NCBI GenBank assembly: GCA_900317015.1 | Contig: ONFH01000206.1 | Coordinates: 1-8,274 of the forward strand | Length of the DNA: 8,274 bases | From: an uncultured Erysipelotrichaceae bacterium | GTDB taxonomy: Bacteria > Bacillota_I > Bacilli_A > Erysipelotrichales > Coprobacillaceae | Direction of reading: 5' to 3' | In this document: piece after piece, positions 1 through 6,237 of the stretch | Numbering within the stretch: the first letter of the stretch is position 1 | How the letters are laid out: the number at the start of each line of letters is the position of its first letter | The notes under the pieces: model-generated | Databases searched by the model: none | Told to the model about the DNA's origin: nothing | The model's input: the letters and a program-made list of their open reading frames with translations, nothing else | Position numbers and translations under genes: made by a program

Positions 1-22
1 TGTACAAAGGAGATAGGAAATT

Positions 23-1132
23 ATGGCAAGTTTATCATTAGAACACATTTATAAAACTTATCCTAACGGCTTTGAAGCTGTTAAGGACTTCAACTTAGAT
101 ATCAAAGATAAAGAATTTATTATTTTCGTCGGCCCTTCTGGCTGTGGGAAATCAACAGTCTTAAGAATGATTGCTGGCCTGGAAGATATTACAAAGGGAA
201 CGTTAAAGATTGGGGATACCGTATGTAACGATGTAGAGCCAAAGGATCGAGACATTGCAATGGTCTTCCAGAACTATGCATTGTATCCTCATATGACTGT
301 TTATGAAAACATGGGCTTCGCTTTAAAGATTGCCAAAGTTGATAAGAAGACGATCGATCAGAAAGTTCATGAAGCCGCTAAATTACTAGATATCGAACAC
401 TTATTGGATCGTAAACCAAAAGCATTATCCGGTGGTCAGAGACAGCGTGTCGCCATGGGTCGTGCCATCGTCCGTAATCCAAAGGTCTTCTTAATGGATG
501 AACCATTATCAAACCTTGATGCAAAATTACGTGTCCAGATGCGTGTTGTAATCTCACGTTTACATCAAAAATTAGGCACAACATTCATTTATGTCACGCA
601 TGACCAGACTGAAGCCATGACATTAGGGACTCGTATCGTCGTCTTAAAAGAAGGCGTTGTCCAGCAGATTGATACACCTCAGAACTTATATAATAATCCA
701 GCAAACTTATTCGTTGCCGGCTTCATTGGTTCACCACAGATGAACTTCTTACCTGCCAAAGTCACATTAGAAACTGATGGCGTTCATGTCATTCTTGAAA
801 ATGGTATTAACATTAAAGTTGATAAGAAGAGAGAAACAGCTTTAATGAACGGCAGCTACATTGGTAAACAGATCATCTTCGGTATTCGTCCAGAAGATAT
901 TTATGATAAGCCTTCATTTGTCGAAAAACATCCAGATACATCATTCACTTCTCATGTTGATGTTTATGAAACATTAGGTGCTGAATGTTACCTCTATTTT
1001 GATATTGGATCTAAACGTGTCACTGCTCGTGTTGATCCAACGACAACAGCTCGTCAAGGTGATACCGTTAAGTTTGCCTTAGACTTAAAGAATTATCATC
1101 TTTTCGATAAAGATACAGAAGTTGCGATCTAA
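23..1132 (+). CDS. Sugar ABC transporter ATP-binding protein (MsmK/UgpC/MalK type)
   Basis: This is the cytoplasmic ATPase that powers carbohydrate ABC importers, working as a dimer under two membrane permeases. All nucleotide-binding motifs are intact: Walker A GPSGCGKST (37-45), Q-loop Gln83, signature LSGGQRQR (135-142), Walker B VFLMDE (155-160), D-loop SNLD (163-166) and switch His193. From about residue 235 to the end lies the C-terminal OB/TOBE regulatory domain, including the family's GIRPEDI stretch. The length of 369 aa is normal for the family. The ATG follows AAGGAG with a 10-nt spacer. No permease or binding protein is adjacent downstream, and a terminator closes the unit. In streptococci such stand-alone MsmK proteins serve several sugar importers, so a shared role is plausible, but the upstream side is cut off by the window edge. 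The convergent glgP-malQ operon makes maltodextrin a reasonable substrate guess. The family is certain; the substrate and exact symbol (msmK, ugpC, malK) are not. Confidence 0.95.
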   Translation: MASLSLEHIYKTYPNGFEAVKDFNLDIKDKEFIIFVGPSGCGKSTVLRMIAGLEDITKGTLKIGDTVCNDVEPKDRDIAMVFQNYALYPHMTVYENMGFALKIAKVDKKTIDQKVHEAAKLLDIEHLLDRKPKALSGGQRQRVAMGRAIVRNPKVFLMDEPLSNLDAKLRVQMRVVISRLHQKLGTTFIYVTHDQTEAMTLGTRIVVLKEGVVQQIDTPQNLYNNPANLFVAGFIGSPQMNFLPAKVTLETDGVHVILENGINIKVDKKRETALMNGSYIGKQIIFGIRPEDIYDKPSFVEKHPDTSFTSHVDVYETLGAECYLYFDIGSKRVTARVDPTTTARQGDTVKFALDLKNYHLFDKDTEVAI

Positions 1133-1171
1133 CACTTCGCATATTACATTTCCCAGTTCAGCTTCTGTATG

Positions 1172-1198
1172 AGCCTCCGCCCTCCGGAGGCTTTTTTA
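1172..1198 (+). terminator. Rho-independent terminator of the ABC ATPase gene
   Basis: A perfect 8-bp GC-rich stem (AGCCTCCG at 1172-1179 pairing with CGGAGGCT at 1185-1192) has a 5-nt loop and is followed by six T residues on the + strand. It lies 40 nt after the ATPase stop codon. There is no T-run on the minus-strand side, so it should work only for rightward transcription. Confidence 0.93.
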
Positions 1199-1208
1199 TA
1201 TCCTAAAC

Positions 1209-1412
1209 TTAAAAAGGAAACTTCAACCAATGTTCGTCATCGATCCTTATCATAAAGTCTTGTAAGTCAAGTCCATTTCCCATATCTCTTATACGATCTA
1301 GAAAACATTCAAGAGAAATTATGAGTTTATAAGAAGGAAATGCCGCCCTTAGATCAGAATCTCCTAGGCCACATCGAACAAATTGATTTACGTCATATAT
1401 TGAACTCTTCAT
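1209..1412 (-). CDS. Possible small orphan protein, 67 aa, unrecognised
   Basis: I do not recognise this ORF. Starting at the ATG at 1412 it encodes 67 residues beginning MKSSIYDVNQF and ending HWLKFPF. There is no signal peptide or membrane segment, and the C-terminal half is acidic. I preferred this start to the in-frame ATG at 1466 (85 aa) because GGTGATC, which matches the extended anti-Shine-Dalgarno complement, lies just before it, whereas 1466 has no ribosome-binding site. Codon use differs from the neighbours: ATA, CTA and AGG are frequent here, while the surrounding genes prefer ATC/ATT, TTA and CGT. That fits a recently acquired gene, a decaying remnant or chance. It points leftward into the converging ATPase terminator. 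Whether it is a gene at all is uncertain. Confidence 0.35.
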   Translation of the reverse strand: MKSSIYDVNQFVRCGLGDSDLRAAFPSYKLIISLECFLDRIRDMGNGLDLQDFMIRIDDEHWLKFPF

Positions 1413-1449
1413 ATGATCACCGCTTATATGGATAGCTATTACCGTTGTC

Positions 1450-1476
1450 ATTATGGGACGATCCATAAAATGTCAG
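1450..1476 (-). promoter_or_regulatory. Weak candidate promoter for the small orphan ORF
   Basis: On the minus strand CTGACA (1471-1476) and CATAAT (1450-1455) each match five of six positions of the -35 and -10 consensus, but the spacer is only 15 bp, shorter than the usual 16-18. Transcription would start near 1443, about 30 nt before the ATG at 1412 and after the alternative ATG at 1466, which agrees with the shorter start. Chance occurrence in AT-rich DNA is possible. Confidence 0.25.
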
Positions 1477-1523
1477 TTCAATTTGTGATTTGCTCTTTAG
1501 AATGTCGTGTAATGATTCCCACG

Positions 1524-1545
1524 AAAAAGACTCCCTAAGGAGCCT
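1524..1545 (-). terminator. Second, distal minus-strand terminator-like hairpin
   Basis: Read on the minus strand, GGCTCC (1539-1544) pairs with GGAGTC (1529-1534) with one G-T wobble around a 4-nt loop. An A-T pair extends the stem, and TTTTT follows. It is about 85 nt beyond the malQ-proximal hairpin and could be a back-up terminator, or the end of a separate short transcript. Confidence 0.55.
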
Positions 1546-1556
1546 AGCATCAGTGT

Positions 1557-1608
1557 AAAAAAAAGAAAAATAAGTTCAGGAGGAAATGGCGATGCCAGAC
1601 CGTTCCTC
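1557..1608 (-). other. Branched stem-loop plus T-rich tract downstream of malQ
   Basis: On the minus strand GAGGAA (1603-1608) can pair with TTCCTC (1580-1585). This closes a smaller perfect hairpin, TGGC (1594-1597) with GCCA (1587-1590) around a 3-nt loop, leaving an asymmetric internal loop. A T-rich stretch that includes eight consecutive T residues (1557-1564) follows after a short gap. It may belong to the malQ 3' untranslated region, a small RNA, or the remnant of an acquired element. No known RNA family was recognised. Confidence 0.4.
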
Positions 1609-1629
1609 ACCCCTACTTTAGCACAAAAG

Positions 1630-1653
1630 AGACTAGGAGAAAACTCCTAGTCT
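1630..1653 (-). terminator. Terminator hairpin directly after malQ
   Basis: A perfect 10-bp stem (AGACTAGGAG and its complement) closes a 4-nt loop and begins two bases after the malQ stop codon. The following minus-strand sequence is CTTTTGTG, so the U-tract is short. The hairpin is strong but the tail is weak, which may explain the further hairpins downstream. Confidence 0.8.
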
Positions 1654-1655
1654 GT

Positions 1656-3095
1656 TTAAAGTCGATCTGATTTTTCTAAAAGATCATGAATACGATGGAT
1701 CTTACGATCATAACCATCAAGATCATTTAATTTATAGCACCAGTTTGGTTCACCGATCGTTCCTGGTGTATTAATACGTCCTTCATATCCAAGACCTAAG
1801 ATATCCCACATTGGTAAGATGGCTTTGACACAAGGCTGATCCAATGTGAAACGGACAAGCTTCTGACACATCGTCCCATGATATGGATAATGTGACATGA
1901 TCTTACGTAATCTTCTTCTTTCGTTCTTAGAAAGATCTTTTGCATACCAGCCATTGACTGGCGCATTATCATGTGTTCCTGTATAGGCGATCGCAAATTC
2001 AGGAAGCTTGAAATGCAGCTTTTCTTCATCAGGACCAAAGCTATATTCAATAATACGCATACCTAACATATGATAATGGTCCTTTAATTCTAAGACTTCT
2101 TTACGTAAATCACCTAAGTCTTCGGCAACCACATTTAAGTCTGGATATTTTGCAAAGACGGCATCAAAGAAGTCATAAGATGGACCTAAGATCCATTTCC
2201 CATTCTTAGCAGTCGTCTCCCCTGCTGGTACTTTCCAGTAAGTATCAAAAGCTCTGAAATGGTCAATACGGATGACATCAAAGAGCTCCTTATTCCAGCT
2301 TAAACGTTCCATCCAGAAAGAGTAGTCATGGGCTTTTAAGTAATCCCAGTCATAGATTGGGTTGCCCCATAACTGACCATCTTTACTAAAGTAATCTGGT
2401 GGGACACCAGCCACACTTGTTGGATGACCTTCTTCATCTAATAAGAAGCATTCTTTATGACCATAAACATCGGCACTATCTAAGCCAACGTAAATCGGCA
2501 TATCACCCATGATCAATAGACCTAAGTTATGCGCATAATCTCTTAATGCTTTCCACTGCAGATCAAAGAGATACTGTTCAAAGTAAATATACTCAAGATC
2601 TGCTTCATCAACAGAAAGATCAGTCCATTCACTCCAAGTCTTATCATCATTGTTTTTCTTACGTGTCATGAATTCCGCATAATCTTTTAACCAGAATGCT
2701 CTTTTGATGAACGCTTCATAATCATCATTCTTGATAAAGTTCTTATATGCTTCATGAAGATACTTTTCCTTATAAGCTCTGACTGCTTCATAATCAATAT
2801 GATGATTCATCTTATTGAAATGAGGGACTTCTTTTAAAAGACCTTTTGTGACAAGATCATCTAATGAGATATAGATGGGATCTCCCGCAAAAGAAGAATA
2901 AGGCTGATAAGGTGAGTTTCCATAACCCAATGGATTTAATGGTAGGATCTGCCAAATGTGAAAACCAGCTTTTGCAGTGGAACGTAGGAAATGACGTGCA
3001 CATTCCCCAAAGTCACCAATTCCATGAGGCCCATTGAGCATAGAAACAGGCATTAAAATGCCTGCTTCTCTATTTGAGTTTCCAAATGTCTTCAT
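1656..3095 (-). CDS. malQ: 4-alpha-glucanotransferase (amylomaltase, GH77)
   Basis: MalQ transfers alpha-1,4-glucan segments between maltodextrins, releasing glucose and building chains long enough for phosphorylase. With the ATG start the protein has 479 aa, close to the usual 500. The GH77 catalytic residues are all present: nucleophile Asp278 in IRIDHFRA, acid/base Glu325 in VVAEDLG, and Asp376 in YTGTHDN. The N-terminal GILMPVSML stretch, the NPLGYGNSPYQPYSS segment and the C-terminal INTPGT motif are typical. The frame is open to a GTG at 3119 (487 aa). I chose the ATG at 3095 because it leaves a short lead before the conserved REAGIL, and because the GTG version would overlap glgP by 50 bp instead of 26. 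Neither start has a clear Shine-Dalgarno site, so translational coupling to glgP is likely. It is the second gene of the glgP-malQ operon and is closed by a hairpin at 1630-1653. Confidence 0.96.
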   Translation of the reverse strand: MKTFGNSNREAGILMPVSMLNGPHGIGDFGECARHFLRSTAKAGFHIWQILPLNPLGYGNSPYQPYSSFAGDPIYISLDDLVTKGLLKEVPHFNKMNHHIDYEAVRAYKEKYLHEAYKNFIKNDDYEAFIKRAFWLKDYAEFMTRKKNNDDKTWSEWTDLSVDEADLEYIYFEQYLFDLQWKALRDYAHNLGLLIMGDMPIYVGLDSADVYGHKECFLLDEEGHPTSVAGVPPDYFSKDGQLWGNPIYDWDYLKAHDYSFWMERLSWNKELFDVIRIDHFRAFDTYWKVPAGETTAKNGKWILGPSYDFFDAVFAKYPDLNVVAEDLGDLRKEVLELKDHYHMLGMRIIEYSFGPDEEKLHFKLPEFAIAYTGTHDNAPVNGWYAKDLSKNERRRLRKIMSHYPYHGTMCQKLVRFTLDQPCVKAILPMWDILGLGYEGRINTPGTIGEPNWCYKLNDLDGYDRKIHRIHDLLEKSDRL

Positions 3096-5337
3096 TGTAC
3101 TGTTTGATCGTACGGTCACTTGAGAAGTAACCAGCCTTAGAAATGTTAATTAACATCTTCTTTGCCCAATCGTAGCGATCATTGTAGTCCTTGATTGCAC
3201 GTTCTTTTGTTTCAATATAATCCTTAGCATCAATTAAGGCCATGAACCAGTCTTTATGCGTCATATCCTGATAAAGTCTATTTAAGCAGACTTCATCACC
3301 GACTTCTTTCATCTGATCAGAAACAAGGAAGTCTACTAATTCCTGAAGTTTAGGATCAGCAGCTAAGACCTTCTGAGGATCATAGTCAGCTTTTGCATAA
3401 TGTTCGATCACTGTATCTGAATCAATACCGAAGATATAAATGTTCTTATCACCAACAAGATCGTGGATCTCGACATTGGCACCATCATCTGTACCAATTG
3501 TAACAGCACCATTTAACATGAACTTCATGTTAGATGTACCAGATGCTTCCTTAGAAGCAAGGGAAATCTGTTCTGATAAATCAGCAGCTGGAATGATATG
3601 TTCTGCATATGTGACATTGTAGTTCTGAACCATAACCACTTTTAAGTATGGTGAAACTTCTGGATCAGAATCGATGATCTGCTGTAAGCAGAGGATCGCA
3701 TGAATGATATCCTTTGCAAGAATGTATGCAGGAGCTGCCTTGGCACCAAAGATACATGTAATTGGATGAGCAGGTAAATGACCAGCCTTGATTTGTAAGT
3801 ACTGATAAATGATATAAAGAACATTCATCTGTTGACGCTTATATTCATGAAGACGTTTGACCTGAACATCAAAGATGCTTTCTGGATCAACTTTAATGCC
3901 TTCCTTATCATATAAGACTTTTGCCAACTGGTTCTTCTTTGTCTGTTTGATTTCTAATAATTTCTTAAGAACATCGACATCGTCGACATATTCTTTTAAC
4001 TTCACTAATTCATCAGCATCCACTTTATAGTCTTCACCAATGAGTGAGTCGATGAATTCTGTTAATTCTTCATTGCAGGCAATCAACCATCTTCTGAAGG
4101 TGATTCCGTTTGTCTTATTGTTAAATTTCTTTGGATATAATTCATAGAAATCTTTTAATTCTGATTCCTTTAGGATCTCCGTATGGATGGCTGCGACACC
4201 ATTGATAGAGAAACCAAAGTGGATATCCATATTCGCCATATGAACGACATCATTGTCATCAATGATCTGAACTTTTGGATCATCACTACGTTCATAAGCA
4301 ATGGCATCTAAGGCTTCAATGATTGGAACTAACTGAGGAACGATCTCTCTTAAATAGTACATTGGCCATTTTTCTAAGGCTTCCGCTAAGATCGTATGGT
4401 TCGTGTAAGCACATGTGTGGGAAACAACACGTTCAGCTGTCTTGAATGTTAAACCTTCCTTCATTAACAGACGAATGAGTTCAGGAATGACCATTGATGG
4501 ATGCGTATCATTGATCTGAATGCAGACATACTTGTCCATCTGATCTAATGGTAACTTTTTCTTCTTTAAATCTTCGATGATCATCTGAGCCCCATTAGAG
4601 ACCATGAAGTACTGCTGGTAAATACGTAACTTACGACCATCTTCATCAGAATCATCTGGATATAAGAATAATGTTAAGTTCTTTAAGATATTTTCTTTAT
4701 CGAATTCAATGCCATCATGAACGATGGATTCATCAACAGTATCGATATCAAATAAGTGTAACTTATTCTTATTGCCCTTATATCCAATCACATCTAAGTC
4801 ATATAATTTAGACTTTAAGCAGAAATCTTTATATTCTACTGTGTATGTCTTATTTGTAGGAATTAACCATGAATAATCACCGATCCATGGGTTAGGTGTT
4901 TCATACTGTTTATTGTCTTTAAATTCCTGTTTGAATAAACCTAAGTGATAATTTAAACCAACACCATCACCTGGTAAATCCAAAGTCGCAATGGAATCAA
5001 GGAAGCAGGCTGCTAGTCTACCTAAACCACCATTACCTAATGATGGTTCTGCTTCGATTTCTTCAATTTCACCTAAAGAATGACCATTCTTTTCTAAAAT
5101 GTCTTTCACTTCTTTACGAATGCCTAAGTTGATCAAGTTATTACTCATTAACTTACCAATTAAGAATTCAGCTGAGAAATAGTAGACCTTACGAGGACCT
5201 TCGATGGTCTTTTTATCTTCAAGCAGGTCTTTCACGACGCTTAATAAAACAACATAAGTTTCTTCATCAGATAGTTCCTTTAATGTATTGTCGAACATCT
5301 GTTTTGCTCTTGTTTCTAATGCATTTTCTAGTTCCAT
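3070..5337 (-). CDS. glgP: Glycogen/maltodextrin phosphorylase (GT35)
   Basis: This cytoplasmic pyridoxal-phosphate enzyme releases glucose-1-phosphate from the non-reducing ends of alpha-1,4-glucans. The PLP-site signature EASGTSNMKFMLN (597-609) is complete with Lys605 as the Schiff-base lysine. Other family landmarks are YYFSAEFLIGKL (52-63), the glycine-rich PSLGNGGLGRLAACFLDS (98-115), KTNGITFRRWL (408-418), the RLHEYKRQQ segment (495-503) and the GAKAAP stretch (531-536). At 755 aa it is shorter than the 800-815 aa typical of E. coli and Bacillus enzymes. No catalytic block is missing, and the difference seems to come from shorter loops, for instance around 160-235. The ATG at 5337 follows AGGAGG (5347-5352) with a 9-nt spacer. 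It leads the operon with malQ, whose start lies inside the end of glgP. Glycogen and maltodextrin phosphorylases cannot be separated on sequence alone; the MalQ partner suits either. Confidence 0.96.
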   Translation of the reverse strand: MELENALETRAKQMFDNTLKELSDEETYVVLLSVVKDLLEDKKTIEGPRKVYYFSAEFLIGKLMSNNLINLGIRKEVKDILEKNGHSLGEIEEIEAEPSLGNGGLGRLAACFLDSIATLDLPGDGVGLNYHLGLFKQEFKDNKQYETPNPWIGDYSWLIPTNKTYTVEYKDFCLKSKLYDLDVIGYKGNKNKLHLFDIDTVDESIVHDGIEFDKENILKNLTLFLYPDDSDEDGRKLRIYQQYFMVSNGAQMIIEDLKKKKLPLDQMDKYVCIQINDTHPSMVIPELIRLLMKEGLTFKTAERVVSHTCAYTNHTILAEALEKWPMYYLREIVPQLVPIIEALDAIAYERSDDPKVQIIDDNDVVHMANMDIHFGFSINGVAAIHTEILKESELKDFYELYPKKFNNKTNGITFRRWLIACNEELTEFIDSLIGEDYKVDADELVKLKEYVDDVDVLKKLLEIKQTKKNQLAKVLYDKEGIKVDPESIFDVQVKRLHEYKRQQMNVLYIIYQYLQIKAGHLPAHPITCIFGAKAAPAYILAKDIIHAILCLQQIIDSDPEVSPYLKVVMVQNYNVTYAEHIIPAADLSEQISLASKEASGTSNMKFMLNGAVTIGTDDGANVEIHDLVGDKNIYIFGIDSDTVIEHYAKADYDPQKVLAADPKLQELVDFLVSDQMKEVGDEVCLNRLYQDMTHKDWFMALIDAKDYIETKERAIKDYNDRYDWAKKMLINISKAGYFSSDRTIKQYNEDIWKLK

Positions 5338-5362
5338 GCAATATAACCTCCTGTCTTTATCT

Positions 5363-5391
5363 ATTTTACTTGAATAAAATTATGCATTCAA
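5363..5391 (-). promoter_or_regulatory. Sigma-A-type promoter of the glgP-malQ operon
   Basis: On the minus strand TTGAAT (5386-5391, -35) and TAAAAT (5363-5368, -10) are separated by exactly 17 bp. The start point would fall near 5356, giving a leader of about 20 nt that contains the AGGAGG of glgP. It is the best match in the 99-bp gap between tatD and glgP and makes glgP-malQ an independent transcription unit. Confidence 0.7.
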
Positions 5392-5392
5392 G
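5369..5392 (-). promoter_or_regulatory. Inverted repeat across the glgP promoter, operator candidate
   Basis: Seven-base arms CTTGAAT (5369-5375) and ATTCAAG (5386-5392) are exact inverted complements separated by 10 bp. One arm covers the -35 box and the other abuts the -10 box, so a dimeric regulator bound here would block RNA polymerase. It does not resemble a CcpA cre site. Which protein binds, if any, is unknown. Confidence 0.45.
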
Positions 5393-5436
5393 CAAATCCA
5401 AAAAACTTTATATAAACCTAAAAAAAGCAACAAAAT

Positions 5437-6192
5437 TTAGTCTAAATGAAAGATATTTAAAGCGTTCTGAAACGTTGCCTTCTCAACATCTTCTAAAGGA
5501 ATTTCTTTGAGCTCGGCAATCTTTTTGGCAATGTAGATACAATTGACAGGAACATTACGTGTTCCTCTGATTGGTTCTGGTGCCATATATGGATCATCCG
5601 TTTCAATTAATAAACGATCTAATGGAATATTTTTAGCCACCTGCTTTGGCATCTTGGCATTCTTGAATGTGACCGGGCCAGCTAAAGAAATATAGTAGCC
5701 TAACTTAATAAAGCGTAATGCCATCTGGTCACTGCCCGAATAACAGTGCATGATACCTTTGACATCATACTTTGATAATGTCTGATAGGTTTCTTCATAC
5801 GCATCACGACAATGGATGACAATTGGCTTGTGTTCCCTTTCTGCTAACTTTAGCTGTTCTTCAAAGACATGACGCTGCACATCTTTAGGACAGTCGTAAT
5901 GATAATCAAGACCGATCTCGCCGATCGCACAGACCTTTTCATCATGAGATAGGTCTTCAATGACTTGAAGATCTTCTTCTTTGAATCCATCGACATCGTT
6001 TGGAGAGATGCCAACCGTCGCATAAATAAAATCATATTCATGAGCAATCGATACAGCCAGCTTGCTTGATGGAACATCATAGCCTACGACCGTCATACGT
6101 GTGACATTATGATCTAAGCAGTCCTGAATGATCTCTTTGCGATCATCATAGAGTTCTTCGGCATTTAAATGCGTGTGTGTATTATAAAACAT
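5437..6192 (-). CDS. tatD: TatD-family metal-dependent hydrolase/DNase
   Basis: TatD-family enzymes are cytoplasmic TIM-barrel hydrolases with a dinuclear metal site and reported 3'-5' exonuclease activity in DNA repair and degradation. With the ATG at 6192 the protein has 251 aa, normal for the family. The metal ligands line up: His6 and His8 (NTHTH), Glu92 (GEIGLDYH), His127 (IVIHCRD), His149 (IMHCYSG) and Asp199 (LIETDDPY). The frame is open to a GTG at 6216 (259 aa), but that codon lies inside the prs terminator hairpin, and the ATG has an AGGAGG four bases upstream. The usual GIHP or GWHP motif reads GISP here; that histidine is not one of the ligands above. It lies downstream of prs beyond a terminator, so expression depends on readthrough or an unseen promoter. 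TatD and YcfH/YabD paralogues are hard to tell apart, so the symbol is generic. Confidence 0.93.
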   Translation of the reverse strand: MFYNTHTHLNAEELYDDRKEIIQDCLDHNVTRMTVVGYDVPSSKLAVSIAHEYDFIYATVGISPNDVDGFKEEDLQVIEDLSHDEKVCAIGEIGLDYHYDCPKDVQRHVFEEQLKLAEREHKPIVIHCRDAYEETYQTLSKYDVKGIMHCYSGSDQMALRFIKLGYYISLAGPVTFKNAKMPKQVAKNIPLDRLLIETDDPYMAPEPIRGTRNVPVNCIYIAKKIAELKEIPLEDVEKATFQNALNIFHLD

Positions 6193-6196
6193 AGCT

Positions 6197-6202
6197 CCTC
6201 CT
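6197..6202 (-). promoter_or_regulatory. Ribosome-binding site that fixes the tatD start
   Basis: AGGAGG on the minus strand lies 4 nt before the ATG at 6192, a slightly short spacer. No comparable site precedes the upstream in-frame GTG at 6216, so this site decides for the 251-aa protein. It sits almost directly against the U-tract of the prs terminator. Confidence 0.85.
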
Positions 6203-6230
6203 ATAAAAAAAGCCACACCATCGTGTGACT
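6203..6230 (-). terminator. Rho-independent terminator after prs
   Basis: On the minus strand AGTCACAC (6223-6230) pairs with GTGTGGCT (6211-6218), 8 bp with one wobble around a 4-nt loop, followed by seven T residues. It begins seven bases after the prs stop codon and ends ten bases before the tatD ATG. Confidence 0.9.
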
Positions 6231-6237
6231 TTGTTCA

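Noticed and set aside
1413..1466. N-terminal extension of the small orphan ORF to the ATG at 1466 (85 aa).
   Set aside because: No ribosome-binding site precedes it, and the candidate promoter would start transcription after it. The ATG at 1412 has a better site.
1578..1621. A + strand AGGAGG followed 8 bases later by ATG and a 9-codon ORF ending in TAG.
   Set aside because: The AGGAGG is simply one arm of the minus-strand stem-loop at 1580-1608. The peptide is tiny, and no promoter or downstream gene on the + strand would use it as a leader.
3440..3622. Open frames on the strand opposite glgP (similar ones lie opposite prs, glmU and the ATPase gene).
   Set aside because: They are shadows of strongly coding genes, have no ribosome-binding sites, and their translations have no recognisable features.
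5283..5510. A 75-codon + strand ORF across the tatD-glgP gap.
   Set aside because: It overlaps the ends of both genes and the glgP promoter in antisense and has no ribosome-binding site.
6193..6216. Longer tatD starting at GTG 6216 (259 aa).
   Set aside because: The extra codons lie in the prs terminator and the ribosome-binding site. TatD proteins start just before the HxH motif, as the ATG at 6192 does.
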